Source: Thermococcales archaeon 44_46
GTDB lineage: Archaea > Methanobacteriota_B > Thermococci > Thermococcales > Thermococcaceae
DNA: 13,155 nucleotides
Direction: 5' to 3'
NCBI GenBank assembly: GCA_001507935.1
Contig: LGET01000025.1
Location: 1-13,155, forward strand
In this document: piece after piece, positions 1 through 6,886 of the stretch
How positions within the stretch are numbered: the first letter of the stretch is position 1
How the letters are laid out: every line of letters begins with the position of its first letter
Made by a program: the position numbers and the translations under genes
The notes under the pieces: model-generated
The model's database searches: none
What the model was told of the DNA's origin: nothing
Seen by the model: the letters and a program-made list of their open reading frames with translations, nothing else

Positions 1-195
1 GGCGGTGTAAAAGCTCTCTGTACTCTAACATCTTCGCTAATCTTAGATGCTCAAGCTATAATTGCTGGTGCCGTTATTGTGCCGGGATACCGAGAAGAAG
101 GGAAAACGATTAACAATCCAAAAACACAGATGCTAGTTGATTATTTGGCAAAAAGAACTGTGGAGGGCACAAACCTTATGCAGATACCCACTTGA
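1..195 (+). CDS. 3' end of an unidentified protein gene (partial)
   Basis: The first 64 codons of the window read open in frame 1 and end at TGA 193-195. The start lies outside the window. The peptide opens with GGVKALCTLTSS and continues through a hydrophobic strand (AIIAGAVIVPGY) to a helix-like tail (KTQMLVDYLAKRTVEG). A glycine-rich turn followed by a helix and a buried strand would fit the last part of a flavodoxin-fold NAD(P)H-dependent flavin reductase, but this is only a guess from pattern. The stop overlaps by 20 bases the 3' end of the minus-strand gene that follows, so the two genes converge tail to tail. The function is not established from this fragment. Confidence 0.5.
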   Translation, partial: GGVKALCTLTSSLILDAQAIIAGAVIVPGYREEGKTINNPKTQMLVDYLAKRTVEGTNLMQIPT

Positions 196-1159
196 TATAC
201 CTCCCGCCATCTTCACTTTCTTCTGGGTCTATGAAATAACCCTCTCTAATTAAAACATTGTTTGCCCATCCGAAGATCCAGTGCCAAGCTTCAATGAAGA
301 GTTCTTCAAAAGTGCACCACTGACTCGCTCTCAATTTGCTTAGATCCTCTTTTAGAACATCCCATCTCTCTTTAATTATGAATTTTTCAACGTCGCTTCC
401 AACTTTGTCAGCAACTTGCCATGCTATCTCTGCGTCAGGTTTATCGAAAAACGGGACACCAACATATTTGTATTTCTCTAAAATTCCACTTATTTTTCCA
501 TTTATGTAAAGTTCTTCAAGTGCTCTCCCTAAGGTCTCTACCTCATCTTCCTTCACTTTTTCGGACCAGACTAAGTCAGGAAAAGCATTTCTTGAGCCAG
601 CATGATTCCCAAAGGAGTAGAATGTGTACTCCCCAAACTTTGCTGAATGACAGCCCCAATAAAAGTCCTTTGCGATGTCTACCCAATTATCTCTAATTTC
701 ACGGGCATAAGGAATGAACTTCCTGTTTTCACCCCATTTATTTTCCAGCATGGTTAAAAACCTCAAATCTAAGGCATAACAACCAACAATGGCAAAACGG
801 ATGTATTCTAGCTTTGAGTGTTTCAGGCAGTTCAATCTTTTCAGATCATCTTCTACCCATTTGAGGTTCTCAATTAAATATTCTGCCACAGTCTCTCCAT
901 GTTTAACTCCAATCTCTCTAAGTTTCAAGACGTCTTCCCATGGTGTAAAGCAGAAGTTGAGCTTAATCTGCCCACTTTCTTCTTTTAATATGCCCTTTTG
1001 AAGAAGATAGGTCAAAGATTCCTTATCTACCAGCTGCAAAGCGTCTTTCGTACTTACAGGAGACTTAGAAACCTTGAGTATTAGCTCTTCAGCCTTGTAT
1101 GCATGCTCCCAGTACTCTCTTTCTCCATTTCCACATACATAAACCATTATTCTGCCCAT
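176..1159 (-). CDS. Hypothetical protein, about 327 aa, possible N-terminal winged helix
   Basis: I do not recognise this protein. After MGRIMVYVCGNG, a segment of about 50 residues (VSTKDALQLVDKESLTYLLQKG, then ILKEESGQIKLNF) has the helix-helix-short-strand look of a winged helix. The rest is mostly helical and rich in Trp, Phe and Tyr, with a compact Gly/His/Ser stretch near the middle (YSFGNHAGSRNAFPDLVW). There is no signal peptide and no membrane segment, so it is probably cytoplasmic. Three starts lie close together: GTG at 1168 and ATG at 1159 and 1147. I chose 1159 because GTGAT sits just before it and a TATA-like AAGTATTTTTAG lies about 25 bases before the expected transcript start. 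The first ATG-rich stretch makes the exact start uncertain. It converges with the partial gene at the window edge and diverges from the GNAT gene at 1372. Confidence 0.72.
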   Translation of the reverse strand: MGRIMVYVCGNGEREYWEHAYKAEELILKVSKSPVSTKDALQLVDKESLTYLLQKGILKEESGQIKLNFCFTPWEDVLKLREIGVKHGETVAEYLIENLKWVEDDLKRLNCLKHSKLEYIRFAIVGCYALDLRFLTMLENKWGENRKFIPYAREIRDNWVDIAKDFYWGCHSAKFGEYTFYSFGNHAGSRNAFPDLVWSEKVKEDEVETLGRALEELYINGKISGILEKYKYVGVPFFDKPDAEIAWQVADKVGSDVEKFIIKERWDVLKEDLSKLRASQWCTFEELFIEAWHWIFGWANNVLIREGYFIDPEESEDGGRYIKWVSA

Positions 1160-1282
1160 ATACATCACTAGGGAGTACTATGACTAAAAATACTTAAAAT
1201 AGTTTTTAACATCAAAGAAGTTTTTAACGTTAACGACTACATGAGAAAGAGCTTTCGTTAAATGACCCAAGGAGGATAGTGA

Positions 1283-1360
1283 GTGTACGAAAAGTTTGAA
1301 TATTATCATAAGGTACTAAATATATTCACTGGCAATACTTCTTTAAGAGTCAAAAACTGA
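1283..1360 (+). CDS. Possible 25-residue small ORF before the GNAT gene
   Basis: A GTG codon at 1283 follows a strong GGAGGAT (1271-1277) with a spacing of five bases. The frame runs 25 codons to TGA 1358-1360 and gives a peptide that starts VYEKFEYYHKVLNIF. The stop overlaps the GAGGT ribosome site of the GNAT gene at 1372. Against a real gene, the probable TATA box of the GNAT gene (1317-1325) lies inside it, and no promoter of its own is evident. It may be a remnant of an older gene, a small regulatory ORF, or chance. Confidence 0.25.
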   Translation: MYEKFEYYHKVLNIFTGNTSLRVKN

Positions 1361-1364
1361 GGTA
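1315..1364 (+). promoter_or_regulatory. TATA box and ribosome site for the GNAT gene at 1372
   Basis: TAAATATAT at 1317-1325 is a good archaeal TATA box. It places the transcript start near 1345 and leaves a leader of about 27 bases. GAGGT at 1359-1363 is eight bases before ATG 1372 and supports that start. Confidence 0.55.
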
Positions 1365-1371
1365 ATGCCAA

Positions 1372-2294
1372 ATGAAAGTTCAAATCCTTGAGTTTAGAGA
1401 AAAATTTGCAGAAAGTGTTGAGGAGCTCTATAGCACGTTAGGCTGGAAATTCAGCCCAAGACTTGTGGATATCTGGACGAGCATGGGAGAATACTCTAAA
1501 GTTCTGATAGCGCTGTCTGACAGCAGAGTCGTCGGAAAGGTGACCCTAGATGTGGCTTTTCCTCCTTACGCAGAGATTGTTAATCTAGTGGTGCGCCCAG
1601 AATACCAAGGAAAGGGCATCGGGACAAAACTTGTAGAGGAATGCATCAAAATATCCGAGAGTAGAGGACACAATATTCAGTTCCTGATGACGGATTACGA
1701 CAATACTGCAGCGCTAAACCTTTATAAAAAATTTAATTTTTATCCGGCGGTACTCTCTAAAAGGAAGCAGCTCTGGCTTTTCAGGTTTGGGAAGGGCAGT
1801 TTTGTCGAGGACTTTCTCAAAACCCACCCTCTCTTTGAGCTTAGGGTTTCCAGAAAGAAGGTTAGCTTTCACGGCGAAAAACTCTATGAGACTTCTTTTG
1901 CCAATATAATGAGCAATACACGCTTAAAAGTTTACTTTAGGGGACAGCCAGGGCAAGAGGGAACAATGCCGAGGTTGCCGGAATTTCTTTTATGGAGGGG
2001 GATAGAGGCTTTGATTTGGTTGCCCATGAAAATCCGTTTGAGCTCGAAATCTTCAACTATGGGAGAGAGTCGAGATTCGATATTAAGCCACTGAACCCGA
2101 AGGGTCTGGAAGTTCTCGTTGAGAAACGGAGTTTAAAGCTTTCCGGGAGTCAAAACGAAAGAATAAGGGTGGATTTCGATAGAACTAAGGATTTTAGCAT
2201 TCCCACTGATTATCTCTCATTTGGAACGGTTGTTGCCTCGTTCAAGATAAATGAAAAATTCGTGATTTCAGTTGGGAAGGATCATAGGCGTTAA
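1372..2294 (+). pseudogene. GNAT-family N-acetyltransferase with C-terminal domain, frameshifted
   Basis: The N-terminal 150 residues are a GNAT acetyl-CoA-dependent acetyltransferase: strand pairs around residues 43-75, then motif A VRPEYQGKGIG (about 74-84), the acetyl-CoA pyrophosphate loop. The rest is a strand-rich C-terminal domain that I do not recognise. The reading frame breaks near 1940. Frame 1 runs on only to 2094 with an unnatural tail, while frame 3 carries a natural-looking sequence (ISFMEGDRGFDLVAHENPF) to TAA 2292-2294. Adding one G to the GGGG at 1940-1943 joins VYFRG to TARARGNNAEVAG and gives a continuous protein of about 307 residues. The gene is therefore either a recent pseudogene, a slippage site, or carries a base-calling error. 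The acetyl acceptor is unknown. It resembles the GNAT at 10615 in plan, an N-terminal GNAT followed by a private C-terminal domain, but not in C-terminal sequence. Confidence 0.85.
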
Positions 2295-2564
2295 ACGTTA
2301 CGTTTTTAGCTCTCTTTTGAATCTTAATTCCTAATTTGCTTTCACAATATTTAGAAAACTTATTTCAATAATTCCCTCTTAAATTTTGGAAAAATAATTA
2401 AAAATTTGGTTACATTTTGAAGTTTTAAGGTTTTAAGTTCTTTTGATTTCTGGAATGAGCCTTTTTAGTGTTTACTTTTTTTTTCAAAGTTAGCTTTACT
2501 ATTGTAAATCAAAAAAGTTAAATAATTGAAATTACAATAATAGTTATGAAAACTTGAAGGAGGT
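2295..2564. other. AT-rich intergenic stretch without a gene
   Basis: About 270 bases between the broken GNAT and the stub at 2571 are visibly much richer in A and T than the flanking genes, with long A and T runs (for example T8 near 2480). I see no open frame of useful length and no clear hairpin. Its right end carries a TATA-like GTTAAATAATT (2517-2527) that would start a transcript near 2548, and then AAGGAGGT at 2557-2564. The composition fits imported DNA or a promoter-rich spacer. Confidence 0.6.
2517..2564 (+). promoter_or_regulatory. Promoter and strong ribosome site leading into a truncated ORF
   Basis: GTTAAATAATT at 2517-2527 is followed about 30 bases later by AAGGAGGT (2557-2564), one of the strongest ribosome sites in the window. 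It has good spacing to ATG 2571. The signals look intact, although the frame behind them stops after 14 codons. Confidence 0.5.
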
Positions 2565-2570
2565 ATGAAG

Positions 2571-2615
2571 ATGAGATTGGAACTGCTGGGTGTTTTACTT
2601 TTTATTTTCTTCTAA
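2571..2615 (+). pseudogene. Truncated signal-peptide ORF (5' stub of a secreted-protein gene)
   Basis: The frame reads MRLELLGVLLFIFF and then TAA. A basic residue followed by a hydrophobic run is the start of a Sec signal peptide, but the gene is cut off inside the hydrophobic core. Eight of the first ten residues match the start of the secreted protein at 7396 (MRWKLLGVLL), with Leu/Trp and Glu/Lys the differences. Signal peptides are low in complexity, so this may be convergence. The stub overlaps the 3' end of the minus-strand nucleotidyltransferase from 2595 on: the TTA at 2595-2597 is both a Leu codon here and the stop of that gene. The simplest reading is that the nucleotidyltransferase segment arrived and cut off an older gene whose promoter remains. 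Confidence 0.45.
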
Positions 2616-3068
2616 GAACTTTCTTAACATCTCCACCTTCTCCATCCTCCCAAGCTTGAGATAGGCTTGATACTCATACTCTAAATCCAAAACGGGGATT
2701 TTCATGTCCTCAACTTCTACGAAGCGTTTGTATTTATTTATATCCACCGGTTCTTCCCATTCATCATTGACTTTCTTTTGAATATCCCCCATTACCTCAA
2801 CCTTAACCCCATCGATCATCAGCACTCCAAAGTGAGACCGGATTTTCTCGCTCTCCTTGAATCGGACGGGCTCGACCACGAACTCAGAGAAGAGCCTCTC
2901 AATTTCATAGGCCCCTTCCCTGTCCGTCTGGATGTCAATGTCATGAGGTTCAACGGGGACGCCTTGGAGTGCAAAGCCAAGGCTTCCAGTAATGACCCAA
3001 TTGACGTTACTCCCACTTAACCTTTCATAGAGCTTGCGGAGAACTTTGAGATGTGTCCGAGGGATCAT
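2595..3068 (-). CDS. Nucleotidyltransferase-fold protein (157 aa)
   Basis: The protein has the signature of the DNA polymerase beta-like nucleotidyltransferase superfamily: a GS pair (TGSLGFALQG, Gly28-Ser29), a DxD pair (HDIDIQTD, Asp43 and Asp45), and a later acidic residue on a strand (VKVEVMGD, Glu91) as third metal ligand. All three carboxylates are present, so it may be active. The spacing and the WVITGSLGFAL lead resemble single-domain enzymes that transfer a nucleotide to a small molecule or a protein (the aminoglycoside 2''-adenylyltransferase type and the MNT antitoxin type). The substrate cannot be told from the sequence. GAGGTG lies five bases before ATG 3068. No HEPN partner gene is visible beside it. 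It is wedged between a 5' gene stub (2571-2615) and a GNAT lacking its N-terminus (from 3088), so it has almost no upstream DNA of its own and its promoter would lie inside the neighbouring remnant. Confidence 0.8.
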   Translation of the reverse strand: MIPRTHLKVLRKLYERLSGSNVNWVITGSLGFALQGVPVEPHDIDIQTDREGAYEIERLFSEFVVEPVRFKESEKIRSHFGVLMIDGVKVEVMGDIQKKVNDEWEEPVDINKYKRFVEVEDMKIPVLDLEYEYQAYLKLGRMEKVEMLRKFLEENKK

Positions 3069-3087
3069 CTCCGCACCTCACAGTGTC

Positions 3088-3465
3088 TATAGAAAGAACA
3101 AGAACACCTCCATAAGCTTCGCGATAGTGGAGAACTCCGAAGGAGAGCTCGTTGGCTTTTCCGGGCTGGAAGCAATACATTGGCAGGCGAGGAATGCCTT
3201 TGTGTGGTACTTCCTTGGAAAGGAGCACTGGGAGAAGGGCTACGCAACGGAGGCATTAGCTCTGATGTGCAGGTTCGCCTTTGAGAACATGAACCTCATC
3301 AAGCTCCACACCATCGTCTACGAGCCGAACAAAGCTTCCATCAGGGTTCTCGAGAAGAACGGCTTTAAGCTGGTCGGGAGGTTCAGGAAGCACTTCTACA
3401 TCCCGGGGCATGGGTACGTTGATGGCCTTGCCTACGAGCTCCTCAGAGAGGAGTGGCAGGAGTAG
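3088..3465 (+). pseudogene. RimJ-like GNAT acetyltransferase, N-terminus lost
   Basis: From about 3088 the frame codes for the last two thirds of a RimJ/RimL-type GNAT: FAIVENSEGELVGF, then HWEKGYATEAL (the acetyl-CoA loop), then ASIRVLEKNGFKLVG and a C-terminal YELLREEWQE. It aligns almost without gaps to residues from about 60 onward of the intact GNAT at 5192; both share the run ASIRVLEKNGF. The first 58 or so residues of that paralogue have no counterpart: the DNA before 3088 belongs to the 5' end of the nucleotidyltransferase on the other strand. Although the frame is open back to a TTG at 3034, those codons read the complement of the nucleotidyltransferase and do not resemble a GNAT. 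No ribosome site precedes an in-frame start near the junction. I take it as a truncated gene. Confidence 0.75.
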
Positions 3466-3510
3466 TAGTCCATCTTAAGGTCATAAGAGACATACATCAG
3501 TGCGGGAGTA

Positions 3511-3545
3511 ATTTTATAAACTTTTGACCGATTAAATTTTGGTGG
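3511..3545 (+). promoter_or_regulatory. Promoter and ribosome site for the gene at 3551
   Basis: ATTTTATAAA at 3511-3520 is a near-ideal archaeal TATA box. The transcript would start near 3540, just before GGTGG (3541-3545), which is five bases before ATG 3551. The leader is thus very short. Confidence 0.6.
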
Positions 3546-3550
3546 CGGTT

Positions 3551-4414
3551 ATGGATGAAAAGTTCAAGAGTGCGGCCTTTTTCCTAATAACCGCGGTACT
3601 CGTAGCACTCCTCGTTGGCGCCCACTACAGAATAGAAAAACTCGAAGGCGAGCTTGAGAGATATGCCGGCCAGAGGGAGGAGATAACCCGGTTTGTCTGG
3701 GCGGAATACGGGGCCGATGTCTACGCCGCGATAAACCATTTCATGGAGACGAGGCCCGACGTTGCGGAGAAGCTTGGGGAGAATGTGGAGATAAAAGTGG
3801 ATTACATAGTGCACGGCCGGTTTGGGGCCTCCTACGACCTGCGGGAGCAGCTGTTTTGGGTGTACTACGATGAGTTCAGGAACACTCGATACGAGGACGT
3901 GGTTTATGTTAAGCTAATAGCCCATTATCCGAGCAACTGGAGTGTGGCAAGGGGCTTTCCATGGGTGGAGTATAAGGTGAACCACACCACCCACCAGGTC
4001 ATTGGGGTTACGGGAACCACGGCGCAGTTCGCACTTATGAGCCACTTCTCCTACGAGAAACGCCAGGAGATTCTAAGGGAGCTTGGAATAGAGAACGCGA
4101 CCACCGAGTGCAGCAGTACTTTCGCCCTCATTAGGGCCGACGGGAGCTGGGTTGACATCGAGCTCAATTGCGCCGAAAACGGGAAGAGCCTCTGCTGGTT
4201 CACCATAGGGTGGGTGGAGGAGAAGAGCGGGAAGCTTGAGCGCGTGGTCGTTACGAAACCATTTGAGGGCTCCTGCGGAAAGGAAAGGGAAGATACCGCG
4301 CTCCAGCTCCGGGAAGAGCTAATGGGTGATTCCTTCGAAGTTCCTCCAGACATCGCGGAAAAACTCCTTAACCTCACGGGCGGAACGGTGTACGAATGGA
4401 CTGCGGGCGATTAA
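3551..4414 (+). CDS. Membrane-anchored extracytoplasmic protein of unknown function (287 aa)
   Basis: Residues 8-26 (AAFFLITAVLVALLVGAHY) form one membrane segment with positive charges before it, then a short heptad-like helix (RIEKLEGELERYAGQ), then a soluble domain that should face outside. The soluble part has strand-rich stretches (VVYVKLIAHYP, VEYKVNHTTHQVIGVTG). The last resembles the strand-turn-strand of PepSY-type domains, but I would not assign it. Four cysteines in the second half (TTECSS, ELNCAENGKSLCWF, GSCGKE) could make two disulfides. There are several N-x-S/T sites. An open frame reaches back to TTG 3539 and GTG 3542, but GGTGG at 3541-3545 and the TATA box favour ATG 3551. 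It converges with the methyltransferase gene; the 54 bases between them show no clear terminator. Confidence 0.8.
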   Translation: MDEKFKSAAFFLITAVLVALLVGAHYRIEKLEGELERYAGQREEITRFVWAEYGADVYAAINHFMETRPDVAEKLGENVEIKVDYIVHGRFGASYDLREQLFWVYYDEFRNTRYEDVVYVKLIAHYPSNWSVARGFPWVEYKVNHTTHQVIGVTGTTAQFALMSHFSYEKRQEILRELGIENATTECSSTFALIRADGSWVDIELNCAENGKSLCWFTIGWVEEKSGKLERVVVTKPFEGSCGKEREDTALQLREELMGDSFEVPPDIAEKLLNLTGGTVYEWTAGD

Positions 4415-4468
4415 AGCGGAAACAATCGCCCAGCTGTTGGAATTCCACGCTCCACGCGTCATGGGCAG

Positions 4469-5086
4469 TTATTTCCCGATGACTGCCAAAAACGCCTCCC
4501 GCAGGTCGCCGTGGCTCTCCGCCCGGCCAACGGTAACGTCCTTGACTATCTTCATCCCCTTCTCTCTTGCGAATTCCCTTATTTTCCCTCTCAAACCGTT
4601 AATGTCGAAGTCCCCAACGATGATGCGCCCTCCTTCTTCGAGCACTCTGAATGCTCTCTCAAGAAACGGGTCTGGCTCAAAGTCGTGCAGAGTATAGGAG
4701 AACACTACGGAGTCGAACTTTTCGTCGAGGCTCATCTCCAAAAAGTTCCCCTGAGCGAACTTAGCCTTTTTCGTAACTCTATTCCCTAAGCGGTTGCAGA
4801 ACTCGATCACCTCCAGACTCTTGTCAATGCCAACGACCATCTCAACCTCGTCTTTTAGGGCCATCTTGAACGTCAGGACTCCAGTCCCGCAGCCGACGTC
4901 GAGAACCTTTCCCTTAACATCCTCGGTTATCATCTCCATGAGCCTCTTTCTGATCTCCAACTCTTCTCTATAGGACGGATATCTGGCGAGTAAGCTGCCG
5001 ACGAGCCAGTAAAAATCATCCTCGCTTCCTCCGAAGTCGTGAAACGTTCTTAGAGCCTCTTCATAGTAGAGCTTTAGAATGTTCAT
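4469..5086 (-). CDS. Class I SAM-dependent methyltransferase (205 aa)
   Basis: The protein has a full set of class I motifs: motif I KVLDVGCGTGV (60-70), the acidic end of strand 2 at VVGIDKS (84-90), a motif II-like NFLEM (114-118), FDSVVFSYTLHDF (124-136) and RIIVGDFDI (154-162). The length fits a single Rossmann-fold methyltransferase without an added substrate domain. A helical cap of about 55 residues precedes motif I and may shape the acceptor site. The His-Asp-Phe after motif IV (TLHDFEPD) is common in small-molecule methyltransferases of the UbiE/type-11 group, but the substrate is unknown. AGGTGAT lies six bases before ATG 5086 and fixes the start. It is divergent from the GNAT at 5192, and a TATA-like TAGTTTAACC on the minus strand around 5115-5124 could serve it. 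Confidence 0.88.
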   Translation of the reverse strand: MNILKLYYEEALRTFHDFGGSEDDFYWLVGSLLARYPSYREELEIRKRLMEMITEDVKGKVLDVGCGTGVLTFKMALKDEVEMVVGIDKSLEVIEFCNRLGNRVTKKAKFAQGNFLEMSLDEKFDSVVFSYTLHDFEPDPFLERAFRVLEEGGRIIVGDFDINGLRGKIREFAREKGMKIVKDVTVGRAESHGDLREAFLAVIGK

Positions 5087-5156
5087 CCTGAATCACCTGG
5101 TAAGCTGAAATCAGGGTTAAACTAATGCCCCTTCACCAAAATAACTTTGCATGAAA

Positions 5157-5166
5157 ATTTTTTAAA
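5157..5166 (+). promoter_or_regulatory. TATA box for a nearly leaderless GNAT gene
   Basis: TTTTTTAAA at 5158-5166 places the transcript start near 5188-5190, only a few bases before ATG 5192. There is no good ribosome site, so the message is probably leaderless. This argues against the longer open frame that starts at 5147. Confidence 0.5.
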
Positions 5167-5191
5167 ACTCTTTTGCGTTGCAATAGCAGGG

Positions 5192-5728
5192 ATGGCTATG
5201 AGGCCCATCATCCTCAAAGGTGAGAAAGTCTCGCTCGGAATTCTCCTTAAGGAAGACCTCCAAAAAAGTTGGGAGTGGTTCAACGAGCGCAACACCGCCA
5301 GGGCGCTCTTCAATTCTGCCCATTTCACCCTCCCTGAGGAAGAAGAGGAGTTCTATGAAGAGATGAAGAAGAACAAGGATAAGATGCCCGCTTTTGCCGT
5401 GGTTGAAAACGGTAGCGGAAAGCTCGTTGGTGTGGGGGGCTTTAACTGGGTGAACTACCAGGCGAGGTGGGGTGAAATATTCTACTACCTGGCCCCAGAG
5501 GAGCGCGGGAAGGGCTACGGAACCGAAGTGGTGGCCCTTCTGGTGGACTATGCCTTTAACCACCTGAACCTCCACAAGGTCTGGGCGAAGGTGCACGCCG
5601 ACAACAGGGCTTCGATAAGAGTCCTCGAAAAGAACGGGTTTATATTGGCTGGAAGGCTTAAAGACCACGTCTGGAGCGATGGGAAATACGTGGATGAGCT
5701 GTTCTACGAACTAATCCAAGCGAGCTGA
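5192..5728 (+). CDS. RimJ/RimL-like GNAT N-acetyltransferase (178 aa)
   Basis: This is an intact GNAT of the RimJ/RimL type, which transfers acetyl from acetyl-CoA to a protein N-terminus or another amine. It has the usual length and order: an N-terminal helix-strand lead (IILKGEKVSLGILLKEDL), a central sheet (FAVVENGSGKLVGVGGF, 68-84), motif A APEERGKGYGTEV (101-113) with the acetyl-CoA loop RGKGYG, and the family's typical ASIRVLEKNGFILAGRLKDH (140-159) followed by YVDELFYELI. A frame is open upstream to 5147, but that stretch contains the TATA box, so I place the start at ATG 5192 (ATG 5198 is also possible). The truncated GNAT at 3088 is its paralogue. The substrate is unknown. Confidence 0.88.
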   Translation: MAMRPIILKGEKVSLGILLKEDLQKSWEWFNERNTARALFNSAHFTLPEEEEEFYEEMKKNKDKMPAFAVVENGSGKLVGVGGFNWVNYQARWGEIFYYLAPEERGKGYGTEVVALLVDYAFNHLNLHKVWAKVHADNRASIRVLEKNGFILAGRLKDHVWSDGKYVDELFYELIQAS

Positions 5729-5773
5729 TAGTGACCTTATCACAGCAAATGGCACTAGAGGTGTTACAAAAAG

Positions 5774-5809
5774 ACATTTATGCCTCAACACCAAGTGAAA
5801 ATTAGTGAT
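5774..5809 (+). promoter_or_regulatory. Promoter and ribosome site for the lipoprotein gene
   Basis: A weak TATA-like CATTTATG (5775-5782) is followed by GTGAT (5805-5809), four bases before ATG 5814. The GTG that opens this ribosome site is in frame but is a less likely start. Confidence 0.4.
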
Positions 5810-5813
5810 CATC

Positions 5814-6830
5814 ATGAGAAAAATTGTAGGGATCCTCGTGGTATTTATGGTTCTTGCTTCGGGGTGCCTTGGGAACTACAGGGTGAAAACGCCCGGAACA
5901 TCACAAACGGAATCCCCCACAACTACGCCCTCCTCAACAACCCCAGTTTCTCCTAGAGAAGAGAGCCTCGACAGTTCATTACTGACTATCGAAAGAATAG
6001 CCCCCTCGGATCCGCTCTGCGGTGTAGATCCAGGTGAAGCTATCTCCCAGTTCATTGAGGCCCTTCGAGATGACTACTCACTCAAACCTACCGAACCGGA
6101 TTTTTCGGCTCCAGAGGGGAGCCTTGCCAGCGAGGTTTTCGAGATTTCTGAGGTTTCGGGAGCTCACGTGGGAGTTTTTGTGTATCAAGACTATTACTCA
6201 GCCTCTCGGGCATTGGAAGAGCTCAAAGAAAAGTTTGATATCAAAGCAAACACCACAAACGGATTCCAGTGGAAAGGGAAAGACGCCCTTTACTCGCTTA
6301 TACCAACGTATTTCAGGGGGTTCTACCTCCTTGTTTTATTCAAGGTACCTTACAGTCAGGACCGGATCGATGAAGCTGAGTACACCCTCAATCAGCTCAT
6401 GTTCCATACACTGTGGGTGGGCCCATCGCCAGGGAAGATGCTGGGCCTCTTCATGCACACCAGAATTCTCAACCAAACCTGGGGGAGCAGCGCCTTCTCC
6501 GACGATATGCTCTCGGTTAGCGGAGTGACTCCAGAGGGGGCAAGGATCGAGGCGGCCGTTTATAGGGCGGGATGCGGCTGGGAGGTTTATGACAAGTTGA
6601 AAGAAAAAATTGAAGAGCTGGGTTTCGAGGAGAAAGCCCTTCCACAGCTTAAATCTCACGATCCCGCTGGAGAGGTTGCCCAGAGAGCCTACTTTGAGAA
6701 GGATCTTGGAGTTTACATAGAACTGTACTGGGGGCCGGGAATGGACAGGGTGATGCTCCTCTACGGGAACAAAAGTGCCGTAAAAACGGCGGTTTTGAAT
6801 ATGTGGTTGGAAAATAGTTCCACCAGCTAA
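5814..6830 (+). CDS. Lipoprotein of unknown function (338 aa)
   Basis: The N-terminus RKIVGILVVFMVLASGC is a signal peptide with a lipobox (ASGC), so the cysteine should be lipid-linked on the outer face of the membrane. A Ser/Thr/Pro-rich linker follows (TPGTSQTESPTTTPSSTTP), probably glycosylated and holding the domain away from the membrane. The folded part has two similar-looking alpha/beta halves: one around VFVYQDYYSASRALEELKEKF, the other around AAVYRAGCGWEVYDKLKEKIEELGF. Each is a strand followed by a helix of like length and each is followed by a strand with aromatic residues, so an internal duplication is possible. I do not recognise the family. The gene stands alone with its own promoter. 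Confidence 0.82.
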   Translation: MRKIVGILVVFMVLASGCLGNYRVKTPGTSQTESPTTTPSSTTPVSPREESLDSSLLTIERIAPSDPLCGVDPGEAISQFIEALRDDYSLKPTEPDFSAPEGSLASEVFEISEVSGAHVGVFVYQDYYSASRALEELKEKFDIKANTTNGFQWKGKDALYSLIPTYFRGFYLLVLFKVPYSQDRIDEAEYTLNQLMFHTLWVGPSPGKMLGLFMHTRILNQTWGSSAFSDDMLSVSGVTPEGARIEAAVYRAGCGWEVYDKLKEKIEELGFEEKALPQLKSHDPAGEVAQRAYFEKDLGVYIELYWGPGMDRVMLLYGNKSAVKTAVLNMWLENSSTS

Positions 6831-6886
6831 TATCGTTCACATGAAAGGCAAGTCTTAGAGGAAGGAAGAGGACTTCATTAACTTAA

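Noticed and set aside
3034..3087. Extended N-terminus of the truncated GNAT starting at a TTG codon
   Set aside because: These codons are the complement of the nucleotidyltransferase 5' end, do not resemble a GNAT, and have no ribosome site.
4051..4377. Minus-strand frame inside the anchored protein gene at 3551
   Set aside because: It is very Ser/Arg-rich, lacks domain features, and lies opposite a gene with a good promoter and ribosome site.
5147..5191. Longer start of the RimJ-like GNAT at 5147
   Set aside because: The TATA box lies within this stretch and the extra 15 residues (Leu/Phe/Cys-rich) have no counterpart in the family plan.
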